This document shows, in pieces, positions 38,781 through 50,655 of a stretch of 64,000 nucleotides of DNA. Source of the DNA: Melanocharis versteri (taxonomy: Eukaryota; Chordata; Aves; Passeriformes; Melanocharitidae); contig VZTG01006291.1 of the NCBI GenBank assembly GCA_013397845.1, forward strand, positions 626,809 to 690,808. Reading direction: 5' to 3'. The notes under the pieces are model-generated. The model did not search any database and was not told the DNA's origin. It was given only the letters and a program-made list of their open reading frames with translations. The position numbers and the translations under genes are program-made. The first letter of the stretch is position 1. Each line of letters begins with the position of its first letter.

Positions 38781-39994
38781 TTGGACTTAATATTTCTGTG
38801 CTTTAATTTCTTGTCAGCAAACTGGGATTAACAGAACACCTCTGAGGAATGAAGTGAAGGTTAGTGTATTAGCATTAAGCACTATAGAAAAGCTATTGAG
38901 AAAATTAATATCACACTGTTCAATTCTCAATTTGCATTGTGTGCAGTTCCAGGTTTGGTTTGCTTCCTTTTTTGCTGCATCTCACTTGAAGTCCGGGTTA
39001 CAAGTGTCAGACTCTTTGCCCATAAAGATTTTGCCTGCAAAAAGTTTTGTTGACTTAACAAGTGAGTTTTCTTTAGTGAAATTTTAGCCAGTTTTTTTTT
39101 ATATACAAACAGTTTATAGGCCCCAGCATTGTGGTGTTACATTAATCATGTGGGAGTTGACTGCAGAGTTCAGCTTAGCTCTTGTCTATGTATTTTTCAC
39201 ACTGACTCTTCTACCATTTAGCTTCTAAAAATTAATTCAGTATATTAAGTTCTCTTAATGTCTGTTTTCATTACATTCTTGTTCGTAGATTACACTGAGG
39301 AGCCTCCTAAACAGACAAACAAACCCCCAAACATCCTTTTTTGGTAACAAGACTGTTGTTTCAGAAAAATTTACTTGCTTGGGGATGCAAAGTTTCATTT
39401 GGCACTCTTAAGGAATTTGCCCCACTCCCCAAGGGTAAACCATTAAGAACAATTAAACAAACTAAAAGTAAACCCAAGTATCTGTATATTTATTAAGAAT
39501 GCTTATGAAGTTTTGCCATATAAGATTCCTTACAGTTTTCTAAAATTTAATTGAAAGTGAGTGAATCTTCTATTGTGAGAACCAAAATTATTAAAACTAG
39601 TCTGAAAATAGATTGCTGGCACAAGAGATTTTGAAGATACAGATTTGTGATAGCTCCAGTATTTTCTTAAGGTATGTTTTCAGTGCAATATGTGACAAAA
39701 ATGAACCATATGGTGTAAACTCATCACTATTTTTAAAGACTTTTTAGTCCATACTTATTTTGATGGATCCGTTTAGTTAAGAGACTGCATTTGTCAAGCA
39801 TAATATCTTAATGAATTTTCTTCATTACAGGAAAAGTATTTGAGTTAGTGATCTGCAAGTTTTTATATTAGCAGGGAAATTGGTAATTTTTTCACATTCT
39901 TGCATATTTTAAGTTACTGCAGGGACCTGATCTGTGTAAAGTCTGTGTATACATTTCAACCCAAGGTTCTTTCTCAGGGGAGGATTTTTATCAT

Positions 39995-40255
39995 TCAGCT
40001 GGGTATATTCTTATTGCGTGAGTCATCAGCCAGGTGCTGAGTTTTTTGACTGTTGTAAGTGTATCCTGTTATTTGATTTCTAGTAAGAGGGAGAAAGGCA
40101 ACCTCTCTCCTTCTGCACAGCTTCACAGAGAAAGCAAACCTTATTGACAAGTACTGAAAATCTTTGATACGGTTCTGCTGCTCAAGTTTCTTTACTTTTC
40201 TAGACAGCCTGACCTCCTTATTTTCCATCTCTTGCTTCTTTTCCTTTACAGAAGT
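39995..40255 (-). other. Lys/Glu-rich, coiled-coil-like open frame
   Basis: The frame is open from about 40275 to the stop at 39995. From about 40246 downwards it reads VKEKKQEMENKEVRLSRKVK and KLEQQNRIKDFQ, with heptad-like spacing of hydrophobic residues and codons that look protein-like. The remaining 60 or so residues are unremarkable. A possible donor (ATAAG|GTTTGC) lies shortly after the coiled-coil part. I recognise no gene. It may be a small exon of an unidentified coiled-coil protein or a chance frame. Confidence 0.2.
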
Positions 40256-41015
40256 ACAATATCTGCATTTTCAGAGCATTCTTTACCCTAATTTCCAATC
40301 TGTGCATTTACTGTTTCCTGTCTTAATTTGATATAATGCTGCCTCTAACATTGCTCTGTTAGAAACATCTCTTTAGCAACTAAGGGAAGACTAGCATTAC
40401 AAGGCATCATAAAGCGTTCATACAAATAGCCCATTTGGACTCGATCCTGTTCCTTGTTTGGTTATCCTTTGGTGTTTGGTTGTGTATCTGCACTTTTTCT
40501 GGATTTGACACATTTGAGTATGGGGATCCTTCTTGATACTAATATGCCAGGTATTTGAAAGCTGCTTTTTATGACAGATGACTGTGCAGAGCCCAAAGAA
40601 TTTTCAGGGCTTCTGTGGATGTTAAATATCAAGATGCAAATGCTGATAGGAATGATGATAAGACAGCTCACAGAAAGAAGATTGCATGCAGTGTGTTGTC
40701 TAGAGGTTTGATTCTGGTAGGTTTTTTAATGATCTGTATATGACTGAACATCTGCATATTTTAGTTTCTTGTACTTCACATACGGAATTCTGGTTTAGCT
40801 ATAGGCTTTTTTACATGTAGGAATAAAAGTAGAAAGTACAGTGTAGATAATCCACCAAAAAGACATGTATGTTTCCCTGAATATTTTTTATCTGTCCATG
40901 ATCTGCAAAGGCTAAATCCCTAAGCTGTGTGTGTCAGCCCCTGGCCAGAGCTATGTGGCCCTGTGAGAAGGGGAAGGATATTATTGTTGGCATTTAAATA
41001 CAAAACATTCAAAGT

Positions 41016-41580
41016 AACCATCCTCAGCAATAGTGTGACCAGCAGAACCAGGGCAGTGATTGTCCCCTGGTACTTGGCGCTTCCGAGGCTGCATCCCAAG
41101 TCCCGTGTTCAGGTCTGGGCTCCTCACTGGGAGAAAGACATTGAGGTGCTGGAGTGTGTCCAGGGAAGGGAACAGAGCTGGGGAAGGGTCTGGAACACCA
41201 GGAGTGGCTGGGGGAGCTGGAGGGGCTCAGTTCCAAGGGGAACTTCTCACTTCCTATAACTCCTTGAGAGGAGGGTGGAGCCAGGTGGGTGCCAGTCTCT
41301 TCTCCCAGGCAAAAAGTGACAGGATGAAAGGAAATAGTCTCAGGTTGTGCCTGGAGAGGTTTGAAATTAGGAAAAACTTCTTCTCCAAGAGGATTGTCAA
41401 GCAGTGGAACAGGCTGCCCAGGGAAATGGTGGCGCCACCATCCCTGGAAGGCTTTAAAAGACGCAAAGCTGTGGCGCCTGGGGACATGGGTTAGTGGTGG
41501 ACTTGGCCAAGTTAGGTTCCTGATTGGACTCGATGATCTTAGAGGTCTTTTCCAGCTTAAATAACTCTGATATTTTCTGA
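41016..41580 (+). mobile_element. CR1 LINE, 5'-truncated, about 565 bp
   Basis: The match to the CR1 3' region is continuous: GCAGTGATTGTCCCCTGGTA, GAAAGACATTGAGGTGCTGG, then CAGGCTGCCCAGGGAAATGG and GGACTCGATGATCTTAGAGG, ending in a worn tail at CTGATATTTTCTGA. Relative to typical CR1 copies there is a deletion of roughly 20 bp near 41225. The low divergence suggests a fairly young copy. An ERV LTR sits 58 bp downstream. Confidence 0.95.
41060..41494 (+). pseudogene. CR1 ORF2 (reverse transcriptase) C-terminal remnant
   Basis: An open frame of 144 codons spans most of the CR1 copy. The N-terminal half corresponds partly to CR1 in a shifted frame. The last 55 or so residues match the conserved CR1 ORF2 C terminus: RFEIRKNFFSKRIVKQWNR, then LPREMVAPPSLEGFKRR. 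The protein's endonuclease domain and the catalytic part of the reverse transcriptase are absent because of 5' truncation, so this cannot move itself. The ATG is incidental. Confidence 0.75.
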
Positions 41581-41629
41581 AAATGGTTCTCTTTTCCATC
41601 AAATATTTTTATTTGGATTATTTTCAAAT

Positions 41630-41638
41630 GGTACTTAA
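41630..41638 (+). repeat. Left copy of the direct repeat flanking the LTR
   Basis: GGTACTTAA here is repeated exactly at 42334-42342, immediately past the CA end of the LTR. It is the likely target-site duplication, or a 5-bp duplication (GGTAC) extended by chance. Confidence 0.7.
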
Positions 41639-41752
41639 CGCATCCCCGTCCCTCAGGCTGGTGGCTAGCTCGCCCGGAGACAGCCGAGACCGACGTTATG
41701 ACCGAACCGCTGCCCGGTACGGCGGGAAGCCGGGGTGTCGCCTGGTGGGAAG

Positions 41753-41869
41753 NNNNNNNNNNNNNNNNNNNNNNNNNNNNNNNNNNNNNNNNNNNNNNNN
41801 NNNNNNNNNNNNNNNNNNNNNNNNNNNNNNNNNNNNNNNNNNNNNNNNNNNNNNNNNNNNNNNNNNNNN
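41753..41869. other. Assembly gap (117 N)
   Basis: All positions are N. The gap lies inside the GC-rich part of the LTR. Any translated frame crossing it is meaningless. Confidence 0.99.
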
Positions 41870-41910
41870 AGAGGCAGGAGGCAGCTCTTCGGGGTGAAAT
41901 CAGGAATGGG

Positions 41911-41916
41911 TTTATT
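41911..41916 (-). promoter_or_regulatory. LTR polyadenylation signal (AATAAA on - strand)
   Basis: TTTATT on the + strand lies about 165 bp downstream of the TATA box in LTR orientation, the usual spacing across a short R region. Confidence 0.7.
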
Positions 41917-42077
41917 GTAGTCGACAGGTCGAAGGGAAGCAAACCAAGGCAGGGAAGGACGAGCGCAGGGGTTGAAGAGCCTGGTGCAATTACGCTCAAG
42001 CACCCAGGCGCAGCGAGACGCAGCTCCTGGGCGCCTGAGAGCTTAAGGCAAAAGACCCGAGGCACAGTAAACAGCCT

Positions 42078-42085
42078 ATTATATA
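42078..42085 (-). promoter_or_regulatory. LTR TATA box
   Basis: TATATAAT on the - strand (ATTATATA on +) lies about 250 bp from the U3 start of the LTR. It is the probable core promoter of the retroviral LTR. Confidence 0.6.
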
Positions 42086-42311
42086 CTACAAAAGAATAGG
42101 TGGGGTTGCGGAGTACTGACCGGTTAAAATCGAGTAGGGGGGTGTAACTCAGTAAATGGACCTATAACAGGTAACCTGGGAGGGGAGAACTGTTAACGGA
42201 CAGGTAACCAGGATGGGAACAACCACATAGGGAAAAGGTTTAGAGGGGGGTTTCCTCTAAGTCCCAGTGGACTCTTCTGGGCTCTTCAGGTCCCGGCTTT
42301 GGGCCAGCAGT

Positions 42312-42316
42312 CCAAT
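42312..42316 (-). promoter_or_regulatory. LTR CCAAT box (inverted)
   Basis: CCAAT on the + strand, read as ATTGG on the LTR strand, near the start of U3. Either orientation can bind NF-Y. Function is inferred. Confidence 0.35.
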
Positions 42317-42333
42317 AAGAGGCCACCGCAACA

Positions 42334-42342
42334 GGTACTTAA
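42334..42342 (+). repeat. Right copy of the direct repeat flanking the LTR
   Basis: GGTACTTAA, identical to 41630-41638 and directly abutting the LTR terminus ACA at 42331-42333. Confidence 0.7.
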
Positions 42343-45300
42343 AATCTTTTGGGAAGATGCCATTTGTTCACTCTTGTAATTTTTAATTTCTTCCCATTTT
42401 CTCTTAACACAGCATGACTTTTCTAATCTGACTCCCCTCCCCCAGCTATGACCAGCTGTGACAAATTATTTTTCATCAGCCCTGTGTGGCTTTTGGCAGA
42501 CCTTTTCTGCAGTCAGTGTATCCAAGGGGATTGCTGCTACATCTGTCATGGGATTGCACAGCTCATAGTATACATGAGTGCTTATCTCTCAAGGCGTTAT
42601 TTTTTCCCTTTGAATGCCAATACAGATCTTTGTGATGATTTTAAGATGTGTTTGGGCCTTTAACAGCATCATAAGCCATGCCAAGGTGACTGTTCTACCA
42701 CTCAACCTGACAAAACAGACTGCAAATATTTCCCAAGTTACTGCTTCAAGCTGCTTCCAGAACAGTGTCTCCTGTCAGGTGCTGTGCTGCAGCAATGCTG
42801 TTGGTGTGGGATGATTACAAATATGCTAGCATAATATAGTATGAATTGGTTTATAATGTGTAATATGGAAATTCAGGGTACAAAAATGTACCCCTAATCC
42901 TACTCTGTAGTGTGCTGCCTTCAGGATGAAGAATGATGCAAGGGCTCAAAAAGGGATACACCCTAAACATCCCACCTTTCCTGTATGCATCCTGTCCTTC
43001 TGCTCATTGTGCTCACTTAGTCATGGGGGACCTCCTCAAGCTTCTCCCCCAGAAAAGATCTTGCCTTGCCATTTTTACTATGAGTTACTCACATCCCTTT
43101 TTCTGATGCTTTAGGAACAGTTCTAGTTTGACAGCCTTTTTGGGGTAACCTACTAGTAGTGTCTAGCAAGTGCTGGATGTTGTGGATTAGATGGAACGTT
43201 TACACCCCACCCTCAGAGTTTTGCCAAGTGATGTCAGAGCACCATGCGTTTCTGCCACACGGTCGGGTGCCAGCACATCTCTTAAGGGGATTGTGGACAA
43301 TGTGTATGGAAAGGGGACGTGGAGCTTTAGGGAGACAGCCCCGACTGAGTGCATGTAGCAAAAACCTCTTAACTGTCATCCTCTGTACACAGGCTCAAAT
43401 TATCCTGCTTTGCTGCTAAATCTCGTTTGGTTAAAAACCTCAATGCAGGAATGGTGAAAGTATATTATGATAATTATTAACCACGAGTCCTCTGTCCACC
43501 TTGCTTCCTCATCTGGAAGAAATTATCCCCTGCTTAAGTTCAAGTGTGTTAATTGCTCTGCAGCATAACAAGCTCTTAATCTTCAGGCTTCTAAAGAAGT
43601 GTCCTCTTGTGCCTTCAGATTTTCATCATCTCTAGGCTCCTTTGTCTGCTTTGCATTGCTTAAAAAAAATAATTTAAACTCTTGCCAATCTATCATATTA
43701 AAGCTCCAAAAAAAATTCATTATAGGCTTTTTGTAGGTGACTTGTGAAATAAATATTTACTGAGGGCAGTTCTATTTTAGTGCACTGCGGGTTCTACTTT
43801 GAAATTTAGTCTTTGGGTATAGGAATATTGCAGTTCTTTCCACAAATAACTTTAATGAGCTACCAACATTTCCTCGCTAAAATACATTTTCTGACCTGTC
43901 CAGCTCTCGCTTGTTTTGCAGCCTGTGCACATATATTTCTATATTATTTAATATTTATATAGGTAATCTTTTAAAATTCAAGTTGCCTACTGCAGGCTGT
44001 CATGCCAGATAGCACTTATGAGTATTCAAAAAAAATTATTATGCTCCAGTAGTCATTGGGATGTGTTCTTAATCTGCTAGATTAGGAGAACAGCTTGTGA
44101 CCATTGACTTTATGTAGCCCTCAGGCCTAACCATCTAACACAGCTGGCATGCCCAGGGGTGGGTCAGGTGTGAAATGCTGTAGTGTAAAAGCTGGTGTTA
44201 GTGTCTTCCTCCAAGTGCTGCACTGTGCCTTGGCAGTGTTTTCTTGGGACATCATCAGGAATTCAGCTTGTCCCGTGTGTTAACTCGCTTTTGGTGCTGA
44301 AGCTGGAATTCAACACCAGTTTAGTTTAGCAACATGGCATCAAATTATCTGTGCATTTGCTGCTTGTTTTGTCAAGTATGTTAGTGTTCTTAATAAATAA
44401 GTGCATCATGTTTTAATGTGCCTTTTTTTCAGCCGTAAATACAGAAATTAAATTTAAAGATAATATTTCTGTAAACAGACATAATTCGGGAAACTCATGG
44501 GCAATTAAATGTTCCAAGCCTATTGTTTGTAAGACACTGAGCCCAATTTCTTGTGGTGCATTGAATTAGAGATGTCTAGTAGTGTTTATGCCTGGGAAGA
44601 GCTCAGTCTGCTGGGACATGCTTAGCCAGCCTACTGACGTGTTTCTAGACAGGACTGTGAACACTGCAGTGTGTTTTACTGCTGCCTGTGAGGGCCACGC
44701 TAGGGCAAGGCAGGCTCTTAGTCTACATCTCTCACATCCCTGGGTTTGACTCTACTGGAACCTGTCTTACGATTTTTTTAACGATTCAGTAGTTAAATAA
44801 CAAAATATATCATTTGTGATGGGGAGGGATTAAAGGAGTTAATGGCTGTGTTTGCTTTCAGAGGCATGTGTGCCTTCCATCGAAATAAATTAGTCTCTCA
44901 GGCTTCTGAGGAGAGTATTAGACCTAACATCTTAATATATTCTAAAGCTGTGTGTCTGAGAGAAGTGAATTAAAGGATTTAAAATTTCTAATTACTTGAG
45001 ATGTAATTAATTTCCTCCTTTTTCTTAAATAAAGTTAGATGGGAAAGTGTGGTTTAAAAAGGCAGAGAGGATGTGAAGAGGAATAACTGTTATCCTGTGA
45101 GAACTGCTGCAAAGCACCAAATTAATTTTATTTTGTGCATGACAGATAGTCATAGCAGGACTTTACAGATACCAAGTCGGTGCTTCATTTCTGTTTGAGA
45201 AACATCTTTTCCTTTTGCTGTGGTGAGACTTGTAACATCCTGAGGACAGGCACCTTGGCCTTGCACAGAATACCTTGAAAGCTCTGTCCCAGGTGCAAGC

Positions 45301-47989
45301 CAGCTGCTACCTGAGCCCCCTGTGCCTGCAGGAGGTGAAACTCTGCAGCAGAAATAACTCCTGACAGTGCAACTAACACCAGAAAGAATTATTCTGAGTC
45401 GCCCTCTGTGTAAGGTTATAGCTCATGACATCTGAGTGGGGCTTTGTGGCAGCCCTCAAGATTTATCAGCACTACCTGATCTCCCTTTTATATCCTGCAG
45501 TAAATTTAAGGAATTCACAGCTTCTGACTTCTGTCTGCATTGCTGGCATCAAATGTCAGTTTTACTGAATTTCTCAGAGAATATATTTAACTACACACAG
45601 TTCGGTGAGGAATCCACCCAACAATCACCTCCGCTTTGACCAATTAAGAGCGCTCTAAAACTAATGAATATAAATTTTGTAAGAAGAGATGCCGCATTGT
45701 CTGTAGATATTCTCAGAGCACTGTGAGTATTATCTCTGGATTGCACAGTAGTTCAGTGCTGAGTAAGGGCTGGAAACCCTTAGTTGCTGCACTCTGCTGC
45801 CGCAGTAGTAATTGAAGATCTGTCTGCTAGAATGTGTCTTCCACATCTCAGTGCTTTGTTTTTGGAAAAAGGAAAGTGAATGAAACTTGGTTATAGAGAC
45901 TGGGCAAATTTTACAGCTGCAGCTTGACATAAAAACAAAGCCTAGTTATAAAGTCTTTTACGTTGGAACATTAAACGAGTGTGTTCAAATTAAGGTGAAT
46001 TTCTCACTTACACGTTTTTGTGCCAAGAGCATTAACTGTGCCCAGGCTGCCAGAAAGTGGAGGTTAGCAGAATCAGATTTGCAGCACAGCCTTTCCTATC
46101 ATCCAGAAGTACAAAAGCCTCTTTCTTCTTATGGCTCTGGATGCTCAGGAAAATCCCCACTGATCACAGATGAGGTTCTCTCACAAACCCGGGTCCTTTT
46201 CATCAGCGTCCTTGTATGAGTAGCCACATCTGTTGGGTGAGATCGTGGCTTTCAACTCTAAGACAAATAAACCCTGACTATTGACAGCACTTTCCTGGCC
46301 AGTGATACCTGCAATGACCTCAGACCTCTGTGTGTCGGGCTCAGACTTTCAGCACGGGAGTGTTCTGCTGGAGGGTGCTTGTGCAGAACCACCCCTTCCC
46401 AGCCTTTGCTCAGACACAGCAGTGAGGCAGAATTGCAATCAGTCATTCTTCAGTCAGTTCTTCAGCGGTATGCTGCTTTATTGCAGTTAAGGGCCAAGAA
46501 GCTTATTGAATTCTTCCTTGCCATTTTTGTGTTCTCTTTAGTGTTCTTTAACAAATAAGAGTTTTTCCCCTCTACCTCGCCACCTTTACGTATATCTTGT
46601 ACGAGGCATCTTCAGAGAATTAGCTGCTGATACCAATGAGCATGTGAGAGATGCACATGAAATGTGGTTTTTTGGGTGTCTTTTGGTTTAGTTTTTTCTG
46701 TGGCTTTCATTTGTTTTTAAATCTCATGGGATGGCAAAAAGCTCATCTTAACACCAGGGTAAAGTCCTTGTAAAGTTTCAACTGCCATCCTAAACTACAA
46801 AATAATTAAATTTATCCACTGAAAGAAATCTAATACATTTCTGTTTTGAAGTGGACGAAGTAACTTACTTTCACTTTGTTTGCAAAAGTGGTTTTACACT
46901 GCTCTCAGAATCTTTTCTGCTGTGGCTTTCCCTAAGATTTCCTCTGTCCAAAGCATTAGCAGGAAAAAATGCATTTGGGGGAAAAAAAACGGAAAACGTT
47001 GGGGAATTTAAATAGTAGTTTACAACAGAAACTAAATAACAGTTTGCAACCACCTTTTATCCTATTAGCTGTTTGTTGGTTTTCAGTTGGCTCACCTGTT
47101 ATTCAGCTGGATTCACATATACAGAGCCTATAGATCAGAAATGACAGGATGCTTCTTGCTCCAGACTCATTCTTTGGGAAACAATTTATCCAAAAGAAAG
47201 TGTTCTGCTGTATTGAAATGGAGATTTCCAACTGGCGTTCTGTACTATAATATCTGTTTTCTCCCCAGTCTGTTCAGCTCTCATTTCTTGCTAAAGACTT
47301 TTCTCCTTTCAAAAATTCTTTTTCTTACTTGTGTTTATGCTGCTGTCCACAGCTACTGGGAAAACAGCTATTTGGAAACTTGCAAGTCACTGGAATAAAG
47401 CAAGGTTGATCTCCAGTGTTTTTCAGTAGCTCATTGTCAGTGACAGTGTTTATAACCTGCTCCCTGTGAAAGAGCTAAAGCTTTAAAGAAGTGAGGATGA
47501 AAGTAAAACATACCAAGCTAATAAATGTTGCATAAGGGTGGGGTTTTTTTCCCTCTTTGCAATGCTACATCTGCAGTCTCAGCTTACTCCAGCAAAATGG
47601 CAAAAAGGAAAATGTCCCTTTAACAACCTTCCTGCCACCACAGATCTGTATTTGGAAGCATTTCTTTACACAGTATGAAGTGGTAAAATAATTGTCAGAG
47701 CTGTTTAGGTCAATATGTCCTCTGCTGGGATGAATAATGATTCCTCCTGAGAAGAATTGTGCTAGCAGGCTGAGAACCTAGCCAGAAGATCCTGGTGCTT
47801 CTGGTCATAGAAAGTATTAACTTATATTTTGGAATAAAGAGTCATTTGGTCTAAAAGAGCTGGAATTGGGTAGGTTTTTTCTGTAGCCTGGTGCTGCACT
47901 GCTGTGCTCCACAAAGCATCAATTTCACAGTGTGGCCGGGAGCTGTGGCAGTGGTTTGCCTCTTATAGAGGAGAATGGAGGCATCAAAA

Positions 47990-48730
47990 TTAAATCCCAG
48001 GGTAAAGGTGGTCAGCAGCAGGAACAGCACCACAGACACTGGTTTTGTGCTGCATTCTCCTCTGTTTGTCAGTCACCTGAGGGGAGTCTGGCATCTCCAA
48101 TGTCACAGATATAGGCAGAGTGAGGCTCTCAGAGCAGGATCTCAATGAGCCAGAGGAGTGCATGACTGATTCCTTATGAAGCACAGATATCTGGAGCTTT
48201 AGGGTCAGGTCCCCTCCAGGAAAAAGAGCAAAGATGATCCAAAGCCTCTCATGTCCTGCTGCATCATGTGAGCCGAGACAGCTGGGGTTTGTGACACCTG
48301 AGACATGACTGTGTACCAAAATACCTCCTGGCATGAGTCTTCTTGGTGAGAAGGGCAGAGGGGAGTCGAATTTGATACTTCTTAAATAGTTTTGGGATAA
48401 TAGAGAAAAGAAATTGTGCAATGCTACTGGAACTAAATAATGGTTGAATAATTGTGTCTGGAGAGCAAACCTGAGGCATCTGGGAAGCATTATTGATGGA
48501 AGCTGGGTTGGAGTTTTTAACACTTGCAGGTGGTTGGTTGTGCTTCCCGTTTGATCTCCTTTGTGCAGAGTCAGCATTATTTTCTCAGAACAACAGAAAC
48601 TAAAGCTAAATGACACATTGTAGAAAAAAAACCTAGTTACTGCCAAATTAGCCCTGGAGAGCCAAATAATCAACATATTTGTAACCTGGGCCATTGCAAA
48701 AGCCCAGGTGCAGGCATTGATACCTGTCAC
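47990..48730 (-). other. Longest open frame, 246 codons, unidentified
   Basis: The frame is uninterrupted from ATG at 48730 to the stop at 47990. The product is rich in Ser, Leu, Phe and His, with short hydrophobic patches and no motif I recognise. There is no promoter-like or splice-site context that would favour it. Repeats do not explain it. I regard it as probably a chance frame, but it is long for a sequence of this base composition. Confidence 0.12.
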
Positions 48731-50628
48731 TATGTCTCTCTGTCATGTTGGCCTTCCCTGTCTATGTAGATATATGTATTAAATGTCTCACAGCCTGTGT
48801 ATAGTTTTTACTAGCTAGCTATAAGTTAATAAAACTCCTCCACACGAAACAGTTATTTTATTAAATAGCTGAACACTTGGTGTATGGTGGACTAATTAAG
48901 ATGAAGAATTAGGAACCTCACTAGTGAGAAAGGTAAAATTGCTTTGTCCTTTGTGATTCAGAAATAGCAGTGAAATCAGAAAATCCCAGTTCAGGGCTGT
49001 CATGTGATTTGCCTGGATGGAGGGGCAGATGTGAGTGAAATTAAGGAGAACTGTGTAACAGGGCTGAAAAGGGGAGATTCCACAAAGACTGCAGAGCCTA
49101 CCATGGCAGGAAGCAGATGAATGCTATAAAGGACTCAAGAAATGTTGAGAAAAACTCCAGGGCAGTGCAGACATGCTGTAAGCCCTTGAATCTGTTATTT
49201 CTCAGGGAACTATTCCAAGTGGTCCAGTGCAGCCAAAGAGAGGTTGCTAACCGTGCACTTGACCTTGCAAACCCAAGAGTGAGCCAATTGCTAAGTGCCT
49301 GAAATAACCAAAAGGGAAGGAGGCTTGATGGAGGGGTGGCTCCTCCAAGAGTCAGTGTACATCATGTCCTGAAGTGAAGGTGTTGATGATCCATGCTGAT
49401 GCTGCACTTAGAGGTAACTTCAGCTCACTCAACATTGAGCCTGTGTGAATGAGGTGTGATGAGCTGGTTTCAGGTGCCACTGGAGGGCCATTTTAATTTT
49501 TATCCTTTAAAAACTGTGCAAATCCTGAATTCTGGTACGCTTCAAGTAAAGCCTCAGATGTCAGAATCTGCGCTGCAGATTTTGCATAGTCAGACACTCC
49601 ATAAATTCAGTTCCTGGAGGGTGTGTTTACAGTACATTATGGAAGGAGTTAGAATATAATCAATACCCATGCAAAACAAAGTTCTGTATTCTGAATGTTT
49701 TTGGTAGTTTTACTTTATTTTGGAAAGACACTGGCTGTGGCTGAATATATAAAATTACTGAATTGCACTGGCAGTCTTCTGATGAATTATTAGTGTGAAA
49801 TGAAAAATTTACCACTGGTGTCATTTGGTGTAATAGTGTATTTTATTGGTAACATTATCAACATTCTGAGAGTTGCTTGAAGACCTTTATCCAAAGTTTT
49901 TATCCTCTGTAGAAAAAGGGCAGTTTAATTCCTTTGTGCCCTGTGAAGTAGGGACATCTGCAACTTATAGCTCTGGTACATAATTGCATGTTTTGAGTAG
50001 CGCACTGAATGCGAGTAGAAATACAAACTATGTGTAGTGATAAATATATCATCCAAGTTCTGCAAAATAAGTGGACTTTTGTCATTGCCTTCTTAACTGC
50101 AAATAGCATAATTGAACTCATTCTTCTGTTTAAGTTTTTCAGTTCTCTGTGTAGCTTGAAGTGAAACTTGAGGGCAGAAAAAACCCCAGCATCAGGGTAA
50201 TTGCATAAATTATTCAGACCTAACTTTTTTTACATCTGGTTCAGTCAAGTGCAACAGAGATTACCAAATTTATTGATCATATGTTAAAATTAAGGCTTAC
50301 CCAAATTCAGCATACTAAGTACTTAGTTCCTTCTGTTGAAATGCTGAACACTTCATGATGTGGTAGGCAACTTTCACCACTAAGGCAAGAGTAAGTCTTT
50401 CCTTGTTGGGAGTTTCCTGTCTACAAGGATGAGCTGGTCTGGATAGCGCTTGCTTTGAGCTCAGCTGTCCATGGCTGTGCTCTGTGATTGCATCCCATGG
50501 AATGAATCTCTGTCTTTACTGAGGTCAGCTGTCACAAGCACCAAAACTCACAGTCAAACAGGATGTGTGACTTGCTCTTGTGTGTCCTGCAAAGGTTAAA
50601 TACAGTAATTTTTATTTATATTAAAACA

Positions 50629-50655
50629 TAGAGAGAGAGGGAAAGAGAAAGGGAC
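50629..50655 (+). repeat. AG-rich short tract
   Basis: Purine-only run ATAGAGAGAGAGGGAAAGAG continuing as AAAGGGA. Confidence 0.7.

Larger units (their letters stand above)
25982..41015. other. Long unique non-coding stretch
   Basis: About 15 kb without a recognised gene. It holds a 52-bp tandem duplication (29150-29254), a G/T tract (30861-30963), a C12A9 run (31761-31781), an E-box cluster (34083-34222), a C/A tract (34421-34456) and a second G/T tract (38706-38780). Candidate exon-like segments at 32522-32645, 35972-36319 and 39995-40255 are listed separately. A GC-richer patch at about 35066-35440 is open in several + strand frames but encodes nothing I recognise. Confidence 0.5.
41639..42333 (-). 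mobile_element. ERV LTR, CpG-rich, contains an assembly gap
   Basis: Read on the - strand it begins TGTTGCGGTGG at 42333. An ATTGG box lies at 42312-42316 and a TATATAAT box at 42078-42085. An AATAAA signal follows at 41911-41916, and a GC-rich U5-like end runs to GGGGATGCG at 41639. This is the U3-R-U5 order of an LTR. The far end lacks the expected CA. CpG is frequent, unlike the rest of the window, which suggests a recent insertion. A 117-N gap (41753-41869) interrupts the U5 part. It is either a solo LTR of about 695 bp or, if the gap is mis-sized, the edges of something larger. No coding part is visible. Confidence 0.82.

Noticed and set aside
41454..42065. Long frames on both strands across the N gap
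   Set aside because: Their length comes from unknown bases in the gap, and the flanks are CR1 and LTR sequence.
41639..42342. piggyBac-type transposon at TTAA
   Set aside because: TTAA occurs in both flanking repeats, but the insertion has LTR signals (TG start, TATA, AATAAA), and the shared flank is 9 bp rather than only TTAA.
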